Source: Nectonema munidae
Taxonomy: Eukaryota > Nematomorpha > Nectonematoida > Nectonematidae
Reading direction: 5' to 3'
Assembly (NCBI GenBank): GCA_030549495.1
Contig: JAUIRK010000917.1
Span: 310,001 to 374,000 of the forward strand
Length of the DNA: 64,000 nucleotides
Shown here: piece by piece, positions 1-12,600 of the stretch
Numbering within the stretch: position 1 is the first letter of the stretch
Layout of the letters: every line of letters begins with the position of its first letter
Translations under genes and position numbers: made by a program
The notes under the pieces: model-generated
What the model was told of the DNA's origin: nothing
The model's input: the letters and a program-made list of their open reading frames with translations, nothing else
The model's database searches: none

Positions 1-309
1 GGGTGTATTATATTTCAAAACAACTTTTTTTATATTACGATATTTGTGAAGTATATCAATATCATTATTATTCTCGCTAAAATATTTTAAAGTTTCTATT
101 TCAATCATATTTTTTTTCATATCTGATAAACAATTTTCTGGATTTTTTTCTTCTAGTCACCATATCTTATTTTTACTAGCCTTTTTATGCCTTCTGTTCT
201 TTCTTCTCTTCAAAATTAGACATTTTAACGCTAATATTTTTTGAGAGATTTTGACATCGTCCCAAATTTTTTTAATAAACTACAGGCCCCGTCTTAGCTA
301 CGCCACTGC
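1..309 (-). mobile_element. hAT-like element terminus (partial, enters from left edge)
   Basis: Read on the minus strand, the sequence begins at position 309 with CAGTGGCGTAGCTAAGACGG, a terminus typical of non-autonomous hAT elements. No matching second terminus or 8-bp target duplication can be seen, because the other end is off-window or lost. No coding trace was recognised between 1 and 285. The family call rests on the terminus alone. Confidence 0.35.
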
Positions 310-350
310 AACCAACTAAAAAAGCGTAAAATTTAAAAAGTTTTTAGAAT

Positions 351-1070
351 TTATTTTTTATGATAAATTCCAAAACATTTTGATCCACTTTCATTGTGAA
401 GTCTCGCATTACATTTGGCGCACATCTTTATTCTATTTTTATTTACAAATTTTACATCTTCCTTGACTTATTTTTATTGAAACACGGTCGTATGGATCGC
501 AGCGAATAGCATCAACACAATCTTTTTCAGCAATGCAAGTACGAACTCCAGTTTTTTCTCCTTTCAAATTGGATTTAAATAAACCCATAACAATTGTTCT
601 TCTAAAATCAAGATGAAGCAGCTTCTTTTTTTTCAATTCAAAAAGCAGGTCATAACTAGTAAAAAAATTATCGAAATGAAGTTCATGCTTTTCAGGAGTT
701 ATTACTTTGAAAACCTCATCAACGAATTGATTTATTACACTTGAACAAAGGGGTTATCTTACCATTTCTTTCTCTACCTTGAAAAAGTTATAAAAATATG
801 GGTACCCATTAAAGCTGCATATGCCCCATATTTTATAACCGAAGCGTATCGGTTTGCCTCTGATCAATTGTTTGACAGAGGGTCAATATGGCACCATGGA
901 CTCATCAATAGAAAGAGACTCGTAGAACACTCCAAACTGAAATAAATTTTTATTCAAAATTTCATATAGAGGAGCAATTTTGTAGAGTTTATGATTTAGT
1001 GGATTTTGATTGTCAGAAAAGTTTAAACACTTTTTATTTCAAAATATCGGTTTTTACTCATACTTTTGTA
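351..1070 (-). pseudogene. piggyBac-type transposase relic A
   Basis: A decayed piggyBac (PGBD-like) transposase is readable on the minus strand in several frames. In order it shows a fragment beginning SKNRYFEIKKCLNF (about 1060), then the catalytic-region motif LSIDESMVPY (about 900), then KPIRFGYKIWG, and LHFDNFFTSYDLL (about 690), which supplies the second catalytic Asp. A 65-residue open segment follows (439-636), then a C-terminal cysteine-rich zinc domain (MCAKCNARLH) in a shifted frame, ending at a stop near 351. In-frame stops and at least one frame change show that it is dead. TTAA-flanked termini were not identified. The family call is secure from the motif order. Confidence 0.85.
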
Positions 1071-1730
1071 GACAAGAGAAACTCCGGCTACGTGGACTAA
1101 AAATTGTGTTCTTCAGGAACATTTTATAACCTAAAAGTATCAAAATTCCAAGAAAAACTTCCATTTCACCTTTAGATATAAAATTTTTTGATTGTTTTTA
1201 TCTCTGTTAGCATAGAGATTTGTATGATCAAATATAAAAGGTAAGAAATATTTGAAAAAATAGTTTTTCTATATAAGATATGGACATGTTCTAAGGAATG
1301 TCTAATCAATTTCAGGAGAAAACTTTGTCCAAAGGGGGTTTTTTAATTTTTATTTGTTTTTCTCAATATTTTATTTCCATATCTTCTTCATAATTATAAT
1401 CAAGCTCAACTTGAATTCTTCAGCAGGTTCAATTTATCCTCTTTATTTAGAAAACTTTAGCGGTATCACTCATATTTTCTTTGGAGTCTAAATTTGGTGG
1501 AAGAACTATTATATTCTTAATATTTTCATTTTCTAATAGATGATATGCCTCAGGTAAGGTAGTAACATTTATAATATTTCCTATATTAAAGTGTTTACTA
1601 AAAATAAAGAAAAAAAACTATTGATTTAAACTCTCCAAAGAGCTAATTACTTTTAACAATTTTTTTGCAATTTGATAGTTTTTTATTATTGTTTCTTTTT
1701 TATTTTTAAATATTAACTAATTTCATTCAA
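1071..1730. other. AT-rich stretch without recognised genes
   Basis: The sequence is AT-rich with no coherent coding trace beyond the 5' remains of the piggyBac relic next to it. I see nothing else in it. Confidence 0.4.
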
Positions 1731-1735
1731 AATTA

Positions 1736-1880
1736 AAGGTAAATGTAAAGGCACTACTGGGTGTTTTCATCGAGAAGACACAATTGCGCCGCTTGTATCG
1801 AACTATGAAGAAACTAGGCTTGATGCGGCATCGAACCCGAGACCTTGTGATATCGAAGGCAGGCACATTCGGAGGAAAAC
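1736..1880 (-). mobile_element. tRNA-derived SINE, family 1, copy A
   Basis: On the minus strand it contains an RNA polymerase III B-box-like motif, GGTTCGATGCC. A conserved tail follows: CATCAAGCC, then AGTTCGATACAA, then GGCGCAATTGTG, then GATGAAAACACCC. The same order recurs at 33668-33800, 45130-45250 and 54640-54790, which defines a dispersed SINE family. Confidence 0.65.
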
Positions 1881-1944
1881 GGTTGTAAAAAATATTTAGT
1901 TTCTTTATCCTTATGATTAACGAAAATATTATTATTTTCACAAC

Positions 1945-2012
1945 CCTGGTATGTATATATCTATGTATTCGTATGTCTGTATGTGTGTATGTATGTATGT
2001 CTAGATGTTTAT
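1945..2012. repeat. GTAT-type microsatellite
   Basis: Imperfect GTAT/GTCT tetranucleotide repeats are directly visible. Confidence 0.75.
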
Positions 2013-2044
2013 GTGCCAGACGTCTATTAATGTAAATATATCAT

Positions 2045-2290
2045 TTTTAATTATTTTGTCCTTTTGCAATTCTATTCTGTCTTTTTTGAAAATCTGTTTT
2101 GTCCCTTTGAAATTCAATTTTGTCTTTTTGCTATATAATATCTCTCTTACCTAGAAACTTAATTTCAACAAATTTTTTTCCAATAACTTTAAAAAATTGA
2201 AGAAAACAGAATTGCAAAAAGACAAATTAGAATCGTAAAAAGAGAAAATATAATTGCAAAAAGACAAAATAGAATTGAAAAGGACAAAAT
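2045..2290. repeat. hairpin minisatellite (inverted arms of a short tandem unit)
   Basis: The left arm repeats a roughly 22-nt unit of the form TTTTGTCCTTTTGCAATTC three to four times. The right arm (about 2200-2290) repeats its reverse complement, GCAAAAAGACAAAATAGAAT. An AT-rich loop separates the arms. The structure can fold into one imperfect hairpin. No coding content is seen. Confidence 0.7.
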
Positions 2291-3130
2291 AAAACTAAAA
2301 ACGGTATAAATAGGAAAGTTTGTGTCAATGTCAAAAAATGTATATGTAAATGTATGTAGGTACCTACGATTGCGCTACACTAACACTAACTCTAATACTA
2401 GCACTAATTCTATTTCAAATTATACACTAATCCTAACCCCTACAATAGGTTTCAAAGTTTATGCACATTAAGGCCCATTTAGAAAGGTTGAGCTGGTCAA
2501 CTATTATTCAAATAGAAGAAAAAATTGAATAGTCAAAATCAGCAGTAGAGTGAAATAAATAGACGCCTAATTTACTCTTTAGCTCTTTCGGATAAAATCA
2601 ACAAGACCTGAATAATCTTGATAATTACGACATAAAGACGTTTTCTCTAGTTTAGCTTCTTCTCCAAGTTCTTAACTGTGTGTTACTGGAAAACTTAGTT
2701 TTTTTCGCTATTTATTAAATCAAGAAATTTTATTAAGGACTTGATTAGGAATTGCCAGCTTCAAATGATACCAGGGTTCTATATTTTTGATCTTAACTTG
2801 TTTTGAAATATGTGGTTTTTTTAACCCAAGAATTTCACTAACTTAGTTTAGTACTAATTAGTTAATTAGTTAGTACTATAATTTGAGTGCCACGCCGGTG
2901 GTTGATGAATGTGAAATTGCTATAATAGTAGAATGAGTTTAATCGTTTGATCACCACAATTTTGAAAATAAATTTGATATATTTCAAACAGATGATTTTC
3001 ATTTCTTCCGACACTGCTGTCCCACTGGTCCTTACGCATTAAATCAGGCGATTTTCACTACATGGACCCTGGTGTCACGCTGGTGTTATAAGCGTTAAAA
3101 GTCACAGCTATGCAATTAGCCAAACTTTAA
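2291..3130. other. intergenic AT-rich DNA
   Basis: No coding trace was recognised. A short TTAGTTAATTAGTTAG run near 2850 is simple sequence. Confidence 0.4.
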
Positions 3131-3236
3131 CCCATTTAAGACCAAGCAAAGCAGACGACTTTAGTAATTCCTATTTAATTCCATTTAAAGTAGGAATTCG
3201 TCTGCGTTTCCTTTGGGAACATTGGTCGTAAATGGG
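3131..3236 (-). mobile_element. piggyBac-type MITE, copy 1 (106 bp, TTAA flanks)
   Basis: The element is flanked on both sides by TTAA (3127-3130 and 3237-3240). It has terminal inverted repeats CCCATTTAAGACCAA and TTGGTCGTAAATGGG. It contains the subterminal motif GCAGACGA and its complement. It is a shorter copy, in reverse orientation, of those at 24341 and 36930. TTAA targeting and CCC/GGG ends are hallmarks of piggyBac. Confidence 0.85.
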
Positions 3237-5285
3237 TTAAGAGTTAAAATATAATATGAAACGGATCCCTTATTTTTTTAGCTTTAGAATATAGAAGCTA
3301 AAATTACCCTTTTTAAAATCTCTTTTTTTGTTAAAGTGTTGACACAACTTAAAGATTTATTTGGTGAATACTTTCGCTTTTCGCCATTTTCAACCATACT
3401 GAAGCTTTTCTTTCTGTTTGAAATATTCTTAAAAGCATTTTTATCTTTGACATCAACATCCAGTTCGCTTGTTGATAAGGTAATGGGACATGAGTCAAAT
3501 TTCGAATTGATTGAAATAATACTGCCTAAAATTGATATGATTGAATATTAAAATTCGTTTATTGATATTTGCATTTCATGTAACGAATTATTTCAATGCG
3601 AATTTATGACAAATGCAACGAAATCAGTGAAGTAAGGTAAAAAGTCTTTTGTCTTACCTCTTCTTTTGCAAGGCCATTAACTTTAAATTTAATGTTTTCA
3701 TTTTACAGTTCAAGATATTAATCAGAATTTACTTATTTTTATATCTATGTATTTTACTTTTTGTTTTAAAATGTATTATTTTTTGAAATGCTATTTTCCT
3801 AAACTTTTTTCAAAGCTGTAAGATCTCTCTATAAATGCATTTTTTCAAGGGACTGGATATTGCCCTTTGGCCATAATGCTAAGTTTTAAAAAGTGGTATT
3901 TTTTGTATAATTGCATACAGAATTTTATAAGAATAACTTATTTTCTATTTACTTGTATATGTGCATGGTGCTGTCGAAATATTTAATTTTATGTGCATAT
4001 TAAAATCTGGTTGATAAGAGGCGTGCAAACCTTTGCACATCATTCCACATTGCAGCAAATTATACATGAGTAAAATATAGACTTCGATCAAATAATTCAA
4101 AGAATATCTGATGTGCTGGACTAACTGCAATGGGTTAATAACTTATTATTGATGCAGCTGAAGTTGATAATTATCTACAATAAAGATTCGTTCAACTTAA
4201 AACAACACAAAAGCTATTCAATGTTAAATCATGGAGCATACCAGAAGCTGCGAATCCATGAAGAGATGCATAGGAAGTACTCATTACTCTGGAAAGATGT
4301 AGAGTTGGTGTTACTCGCTTTTCCCAGATCAGCCTCAGATGAGCCTCGAGGTAGAAAAAAGTGTCGTAAAATTTGAAAGCTTAGACATTTTTCCAATTAA
4401 TTATTTTTAATTGCATCTAGAGTTAGTGTTCTTATGCCATAGTACTATTCAATCCTATTTTGTTAGATATATTAAATTCTGGAAAGAACGTAATGGAGGA
4501 GAGGAGATGAAGACTTATATTTGCTCGCATTTCAAACTCGCATTCGTTTGAAGTAGGCCATGAACGGAAAAATGTAGAGAAACACTGCCATGTTTTACTT
4601 TGGCATTTTGAGCTTGTAAACTATATTTTTAATTAAGTTGAAAAACAAATTTTTTAAGATATAAAAGTATCAATTAATTAAAAGTATAAAAGTTTTTTTA
4701 TAAAAAAAAACACCACTTTGGAATATTTCCAAAGCAGTGTTTTTCAGATTGTTTAAAATAAGAAATGCAAATTTTCATAGGTATTTCAGAAACTTACTTG
4801 AGTGATAAGACCTGCACATCGGAAGTGAATTTCAGTAATTATAGAGCAGGGATGCCAATACCTGTAGTATTAAGATTTTTACGCAGACACTGGTAACTCA
4901 AATTCTAATTAACGCATAATCCTATTGTGCGAAAGTACAGGAGCCAAGTGACACTTTCAACAAAGTCAGAACTATTTATAAATAATGAGAAATATCCACT
5001 AGTCTGAAAGTGATTTTTCTCTTTTTACTTCATAATTAATATAATTTCGATTTACACAATGAAAGTATTTAAATTAGTAAAAAAAGGTAAAAAATAATTT
5101 GCATCCTTGATTCTAAATCTAAAGTGTCGCGTAAAAAATAATTCCGATTCTCACATAGAATTTGACACTTGAATTGGCTACTAACTTTAGAATGACAGTG
5201 TGATATTAACAATATTACAAAAAGAAGCTCCTCTTCATTATTTTATTTTGTGTAATGCATTTCATTTTTAATGCCAAATGTGCAG
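3237..5285. other. gene-free AT-rich interval
   Basis: Short open frames are present (for example 3336-3551 plus and 4149-4376 plus), but none resembles a known family and none shows splice or composition support. I see nothing else. Confidence 0.35.
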
Positions 5286-5294
5286 TATATTTGT

Positions 5295-5375
5295 TAGTTA
5301 GGGATAGCATTGACTTGAGGCGTGAGTACGCTTGGCTTCGATACCACAATATCTTGGCTTCGATCTATATAGAAT
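5295..5375 (+). repeat. possible tRNA-like SINE fragment
   Basis: A segment with an A-box-like stretch (GTTAGGGATAGCA) and a B-box-like GGCTTCGATACC about 35 bases later resembles a tRNA-derived SINE head. No second copy was found in the window, so support is weak. Confidence 0.3.
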
Positions 5376-5694
5376 TTGACTAAAAGGTACCTTTATCCTT
5401 ATTTGTTAATAAAATTTTTTATTTTCTACAAATTATTATTGATCTTTTTAAATATTAGAATTTTTAGTAGATTTGTGACCGAGTTATTAAACTTAAATTT
5501 TCTAATTAAAGACGTATATACTGGTAGAAGAAAGGATCTTGTTTAACAAATTGTAGAACAGGCTAATTTTTAATTTATAAATTCAATTAAAAAAAAATAA
5601 AAATCTTTTAGGAAGTTGTGATTACCTCCAAGGAGAAAGTAATAAACTTGGATAATTTGTCAGGTGATAGAGATATCACGATATAGGGAATCAA

Positions 5695-5970
5695 CAGGGC
5701 CGGCCTAGTGTTCTCGGGGCCCTATGCAAAATGGATTGCGCGGGGCCCAGTGTGGGTAGGAAATAAGATTAAAAGTGAGAAATAAGATTTTGAAAAAAAG
5801 AAAAGGGATTTGTTTTATTACTTTTTCATTAACACAAAATGACGATCAAAGTTACTTTACTTTGCGAACCTTGCGTTTAGCCAAATCATACAATATATCA
5901 TCAAAATTAAAAATGAGAAGCGCTGGGCCTACTGCGGCCGCATAGTTTGCAGTGGCCTAAGGCCACCCTG
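5695..5970 (+). mobile_element. hAT MITE family 1, copy 1 (276 bp)
   Basis: It starts CAGGGCCGGCC and ends GGCCACCCTG. It is flanked by a perfect 8-bp direct repeat, GGAATCAA (5687-5694 and 5971-5978), the target-site duplication length of hAT elements. The interior carries the family's GCGCGGGGCCCAG block and a conserved stretch TTTGCGAACCTTGCGTTTAG. It is inserted into the tRNA-like SINE on the minus strand that continues from 5971. Confidence 0.9.
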
Positions 5971-6045
5971 GGAATCAAACCCACTACGACTGAATCAATA
6001 ACTAATGCTTTCACCACTATAAGCTATATGTCCACCAAATATAAA
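5971..6045 (-). mobile_element. tRNA-like SINE head, split by a hAT MITE
   Basis: On the minus strand this reads as a tRNA-like unit with an A-box-like TAGCTTATAGTGG and a B-box GGTTTGATTCCC. Its B-box end coincides with the MITE target duplication, so the MITE landed inside the SINE. The rest of the SINE is probably left of 5687. Confidence 0.5.
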
Positions 6046-6518
6046 ATAAGAACATCTATTTCTTTCAATTAAATTAATTAAATATTTATCATTTAAAACA
6101 AGATAAAAAAATACATAGAATGGATAAAGGTCATTAATCTCTAATGGGATTAGTTTTTTAAAGAGTGTTATAAACAATGTAAAAAAGAATAGCACAATAA
6201 AATATAATTTAAATTTGAATATGTCAAATTTTCACATTATACACTATTATGTAAAATCACATAATTTAAAGATTTGACAAAATTTTTTCACTAATCGTTG
6301 TGTTGACAAAAAAATCGCCCTTTTGTTTTATCAGTGCTTTGTTGAGAAATTACTTTTGGCCAAGTTATTTTTCCACAGAATTTTCTGTTGATTAAAATAA
6401 TCATGCTTGTATTGTCACGGTTGAAGTGTTATTTAAATGATTAAATCCTTATTTTTTAATATCGATCTATGGAAATTTGGAAATTAAATTTTTTTCAAAT
6501 ATTAATTAGAATGAATAC

Positions 6519-6677
6519 CGTTGAACTTTGCCCTTTGTAAAGCTTCTCTGCGTTTTATCGCCTTTTCTCTTCTTAACTGATTTTTATAAAATTCGGCGAA
6601 GTTGTTGACGATAATAGGAATAGGTAAAGCTATTACTAGCACACCACAAATGCAACAAGCACATCCTATTACCTTTC
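6519..6677 (-). CDS. Shab: Kv2/Shab exon: S6 and proximal C-terminus
   Basis: It encodes S6 ([20 protein letters not shown]) and the start of the cytoplasmic tail ([20 protein letters not shown]). A GTATTC donor after RAKFNG would continue as in Kv2 proteins (NGSIV). Alternatively the frame reads HSN and stops at 6502. The next exon was not found in the window. Confidence 0.92.
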
Positions 6678-9600
6678 CTAAAAAATGATTTGAAGTTTAT
6701 TCATATATGAGTGAGTAAATTTCTACGACACTTTTTAGACAAAAAACCTTTACTTTTTAAAAAATCATTATAAGTTGAAGGTAAATGGAGAAAAAAAATT
6801 TTTAATCACCAGATCCACCAATTTTGGTTAGTGTTTCTTTTATCATAATATATTTATCATATATAATATATTAAATTTGAAAAAGCTTTTAATATGATTT
6901 CATGAATACGTTAAGTTTATCGTTAGGAGTATTTCCTTTGAAATATGGAATATCTGGTTTGGTACATAGTTTATGCCTTTGCGACTTATTATTTTTATCC
7001 TGATACGGAAATTTATAGTTTCGAAAGAACTTGATAAATAAAGTTTTCAGTGTATCATCCCTCTCACCTATATATAATCTTTTTATGCTCATTGCAGAAA
7101 AGTTTAGGAAACGCTGCTCTATTAACTAGGTTTGATTTGATTTAACTTGAATTTTTAGTGCAAAATTCATCAATCATTCGAACATTTGTTTCAATAAAAG
7201 TAGAAACAGATATCATAAAGACTTTTTAAGATGGAAACTTGGGTGATTTTAACTAGCGATCTCAAAACATAGCCTCAATAATATATAGAATAGCTAATTA
7301 AAAAATATATAGCATACTTATTTATTTAAACATTTTAATTTGTCAATATAAAAAGTTCTTATAACCTGACACTAAAATTACATAAAAAAATTGAAATCAA
7401 GTTTGTTAATCTCTTTTGTCCTGATTTCTAATTCTTAAATATTGGCATATGTGGGAGACGTAATAATAAAAATCTTGTTAATGATAAACATCGTTCCATC
7501 TTGCCGCGTTTTATTTTTAATATCCAACATAAAACAAAAAAAACTTATTTTGTATTTTATTTGTTCTTTTCTGATATTTCATTAAGGAGTTTGATTGGTT
7601 ATTTTAAACAAGCTCTCTTCTCACTCTTCAAATTGGGCATTGGTTTCAGTTAAATCAAATTCACAGATAGGGCCAAGATTAAATGATTCTGTAGCAAACA
7701 TCACCTATTTTGAAGTTGAGAGTGAAATAGTAAAAATTAAGAATATGTATCCTAATCTCAATATTAGAAATTCGCGATCACCTTAAGAATCGAGTACTTC
7801 AGTTGACTTATGCCTCTCCACTAAGAATCCCATTTTAAAGATCATGACAGCCTCTATATAATATATATAAACAAATTAATCTAAAAGTAAATCTATTTAT
7901 TTAGTGAAAAAATTAATTTGTTAAAATAATTAAACTTATTTAAAACCTGTCAATGAAACTACACAATAAATTCTAAAAAAGATTGAGTGTCACCTCAAAC
8001 TCCAGGTTGGCCATTCATAGGGTGAAACAATCTGGGGTGCAATTCTTAAAATGAAAAATCAAACGAATTTTATTTATATTATAATTATAGAAATGCCATA
8101 CATTTGCCATACATTACTTTTCAACACCCATTCTAGAATATCCATTCACTTTTTGTTAATAAACTCAATTTTAAAAATCTTTTTTCATTTCATTTTTCAA
8201 TTTATCCGATATTTGGTGTGACAATCCTTAAGGTGGGGGTTCCTTGGGTGATCATTGTTAAAGTGAATTTCTGGGTCATTCTGTCAATACTTCAATCATT
8301 TGTTTAGTTAGAAATAAAGAAATAAAACTTTTTACTATACATAATTTTGTAATTTTTTAGAACTCAGTGATAAAATGCTTTTTCTAAAATAATAATTTAT
8401 AGAAGTTTACTTAAACAAACTATACCTTAAACTTATTGTCAAGTAGAATCTTCTTATAATATTTATATACTTATAACTAAAATCGTTTCCTGTAGAGGAT
8501 ATTTAATCCTGGTTTGTTTCGTGGTAGAAAATAACGTATAAGCGCCAACTCTTTTACATTGAAATAATTTTTCAAAATGAAGATACCAAAGAATGTAATT
8601 GGATAGATGTCACCATATCCAACGGTTGTCATTGTAATGCTTGCCCACCAAAATGTTTCGGGTATGCTTTTAAACTTTGTGTTAGGCTGATCTTTTTCAG
8701 CAAAATACGCTAAGCTGCTGAACAATAGTATTCCAATCGCTAGAAAAAGCATGAGTAAACCTAAGAATTGAAATGAAAAAAAAACTAGTATATGCATTAT
8801 TTATATTCAATATATATGTTGAATGTTTTTCATAAGTATGTGTATCAAGACTAGATCGTTCGTTTCTCTTTTTCAAAACATTTTATTTTTTAAGTACTAA
8901 TAAATGCCAAGTGTCTTGATTAGATAATGAGCCTCGTGATTTCATTTTCTTTGTCGACTCGAGACTAGAATTGATCTCTTGATTTTACAATGTTAAATTC
9001 ATTAACCATGTAGATTCATCAATTATTCAAGTATAAACGCTTTTACAATTGTAAACGTGAGTAATTTTTAACAGGGATCTGAAAGGGAGTCATTAGACAA
9101 AAAATAAAATTCAAAATACTGACAAATCAAAAAAGTGACAAAAAATGTCAAAACTCAAAAGAGTGACACGATAAATGAGTGGCAAAAAAACCATTATTTT
9201 GATTTGTCACTTTTCTGGGCACTATTTAAAGATTGACAAATTTTATCACTCTTTTGATTGGTCATTCTATTAATAGCAAACCACCAGAAAACATAGCTGC
9301 TGTGATATAATAATTTATTCAAAGATATATAATAATATATTTGAAAATTTTTAAATGCCTCCTGCTTTTCTTTGATTTTAAAGATTTTTTACTTATATTT
9401 TTAATGGGATGTATATATATCAAATATAATTAATTTAGTAATGATATTTATTTTTTTAATAAAAATTAGTCACGTGCCAAAAAATGATTTAAATACGACA
9501 GCCCTTGTCAAAATTAAAATTTTTATTGAAATACTTATAAAATAAAAAAATAAAGTTTTCTACACATAATATACATACCATTTTTAAGTATACCTAATTT

Positions 9601-12600
9601 TGTGATGATCATTTTTTATGAAAATCAATTATACATGTCAAAAAAATTATTTAAACCTGTCAATCAATGTTAAATATATAAACTTCAAAATAAATTCTAT
9701 TTACAGTATTTTTCTGCTAATTATTTTCTTAATTTATTTAAAAAACCAACTTTTAGTGGTTAATTCACTCAAAATATTTTATTTGTCAGTAAATTAGGTA
9801 TATCGATAGAACCTCCATTGTTTTGGCTACAAATTCGTTATCGGCTGGTAGTCTCTAAGTCATTTGTTCTATACTTTATGTAATTTTGCTATTCATTCTA
9901 GGATGATCCTTTCTTGGTAGCTCTTTTTTCATTAGAAATTTATTTTCTAGAGTGATGTTTGAAAAAACTTTTTTAAGGATTTAATTTGAACAGATTTTTT
10001 CCTCTCTTAAAGCATTCTGATTAAAGAATCTTTTTGATTATCTTCGGCTTTTTTATCAGTATCGTCTATTTTATTATCAGGTAATATAAAGAGATATTCA
10101 GCCTGAATATTTGTCAACCAATCCCATTTCAAAGGTTTTTTTCCTGATGAAACATTCGTCATGTTCATTGTTCAATTACAAGAAGTTGTCCACCTTCTTC
10201 ATCTAAGAGATTCTCTCTTTCACGCAAAAGGAAAAAGATGGACAAATTCAATTTAAATTAAAAAATATCTTGATAGTGACTAAATTCTCGTATATTGGCA
10301 TCTCTGCTATTTTTGATAACTCTGATCAATTCTAAATTTTCAGATTTTTAACTATCTTGGTTAAATGATAATTGTAATCCTATATAGATTTAAAGATTTT
10401 TCATTTGTAAAAAAGAAACTTCTTTTTCACTGTCAAAATCTTTTCTGAAACTCCCAATATTAGATCATTATACCACTTCCTAGTTCATTAGAACATGGTA
10501 GATCTTCCATTTAGTCAAGATACATATTTTATTTTAATTATTTGTTTTGATCACACGTTCTCTTTTCAATTAGAGTTCAAATTGCTTCCTTCTCTCATGT
10601 TAATCTTCAAAATATTTTATAATACGTTATGTTTTTTTAATAAACATTTCATACTAAACATGATTGAAGAAATTATTATAAGTCAAAATATACAAAAAAA
10701 AAAAGTATATTTTTACTATATAACTAATATACAACGATTTTTTAAAAATTTTACAGAATTCATTTTTAGGCATACATCAATAATTCAATTACCACTTCCA
10801 GATATTTTTTAACCGTATTGGCAAAAATGGAGTACATAAATAAAATAAGCATTGTAGATTTGGTATAAAAACAGGTATTTTATTCAAAATTTTAAAAATA
10901 TATTAGAATATAGTTTTCAGACGTAAACCGCAAATTTGATTGACACTGTAAGATATTTTAAAACTCCTAAATTCGAAAAATGAGTTGAGAAATGAAATCA
11001 GCATAATCGATTAGGTATAAAAACAGTTATATTATTTAAATTTCAAAAATACTGATGTAAACATCACATGTAAAGCGCACATTTAAATGCCACTAGGAGA
11101 TATTTTTGGACCTTTAATGCGAAAACTGATTTCATAAATGAAACTAGCATGGTTGATTAGGGATAAAAACATATATTTCATGTAAAATTAGAGAAAATAT
11201 TTTTAGAGATAGTTTTCAGACGTAAACAGCAAATAAGGTTAACTCTTTCAGATATTTTCAAATTCAAAATCTGAGTCCAGAAATGAAGCTAGCATGGTAC
11301 ATTTAGTATTAAAACATATATTTCATGTAAAATATGAATAAATGTTTTTGGAGACAGTTTTCAGACGTAAACCGCAAATTTGATTAATACTAACAGATAT
11401 TTTCAAACCTTAAATCTAAAATCTGAGTCCAGAAATGAAACTACCATAATTGATTTGTTATAAAAACATTTATTTCATGTAAAATTAGAGAGAATATTTG
11501 TATAGATAGTTTTTTGAAATAAATCGCACATTTTATTGTCACTTATAATATTTTCAAAACATGAAAGCAAAAACTGAGTCCATAAATAAAACTAGCATGC
11601 TTCATTTGGTATAAAAACATATATTTCATGTAAAATTAGAGAGAATATTCAGACGTAAAACGCAAATTTGATTAACTCTATCAGATATTTTCAAATCCTA
11701 ACTCCAAAATCTGAGTCCAGAAAAGCCCTAATTTACCTGGCAAATCAACCACCATATTTTACTTATAAGTCTACATGTGTAGACATCTATAAACTAAGCA
11801 TCAGCCTTCTTTACGTGTTATGTTAGAAACAATTGTAGAAGACCTCTAACCAATAAAATGAAATTAAGAAAAATTAACAAATTTATTGACATTCAAAGCA
11901 CAAAATTGTAGTTTATTTATGTTGAGAACAAACTGTTTTTGCACATTTGGTGCATAAAATTCTTGTTGATTTTCTACATCCTGATTTCAAAAATTTTAAA
12001 AGTTTTTTTAAAACTAAATAGAATATAAATAAACTAAAAAGCAAAAAAAATTATTGAGATAATATAAATTGCATAAAAATAATTTTTAAATTTAATAAAC
12101 TAGAAAAAATTATGTTGTCTACATATGTAGACAGTTAGGTAAAATAGGGTTTTTATAGAAAAATATGAAAATAACAATTTATCTTGAATATTTTTTTGGT
12201 GTAATCAAAATATATATATTTTTTCATCGTCATAAGACCAGGAATTGTAAAATTTTATAGAAATAATAATATCATAGTTTTTGTAAGCCTTGTCTACATA
12301 TGTAGACAGATAGTTAGAACCAGCATGGTCTATTTGGTATAAAAACATATATTTCTTGTAAAATTTGAATATATGTTTTTAGAGACAATTCTTACAAGTA
12401 AATCGCATATTTGATTAACACTTATAGGTATTTTGACATCTTAAATGCAAAAACTGAACCCAGAAATGAAACCAGCATAGCTTATTTAGTATAAAAACAT
12501 ACATTTTATCTAAAATTTGAAGGATATTTTATCAGATATATTTCTCATGAATCAAAATTTTGATTGAAATTTCATAAAAAATAGCTATGATTTTGAAACA

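Noticed and set aside
6889-7092. 67-codon minus-strand ORF inside the Kv2 intron
   Set aside because: It has no similarity to Kv2 or any family, lies between two well-joined exons and looks like chance in AT-rich DNA.
8477-8586. Extension of the pore exon frame beyond YPITFFG
   Set aside because: The conserved continuation (GKVIG...) is in the exon at 6519-6677. The extra residues are intron read-through.
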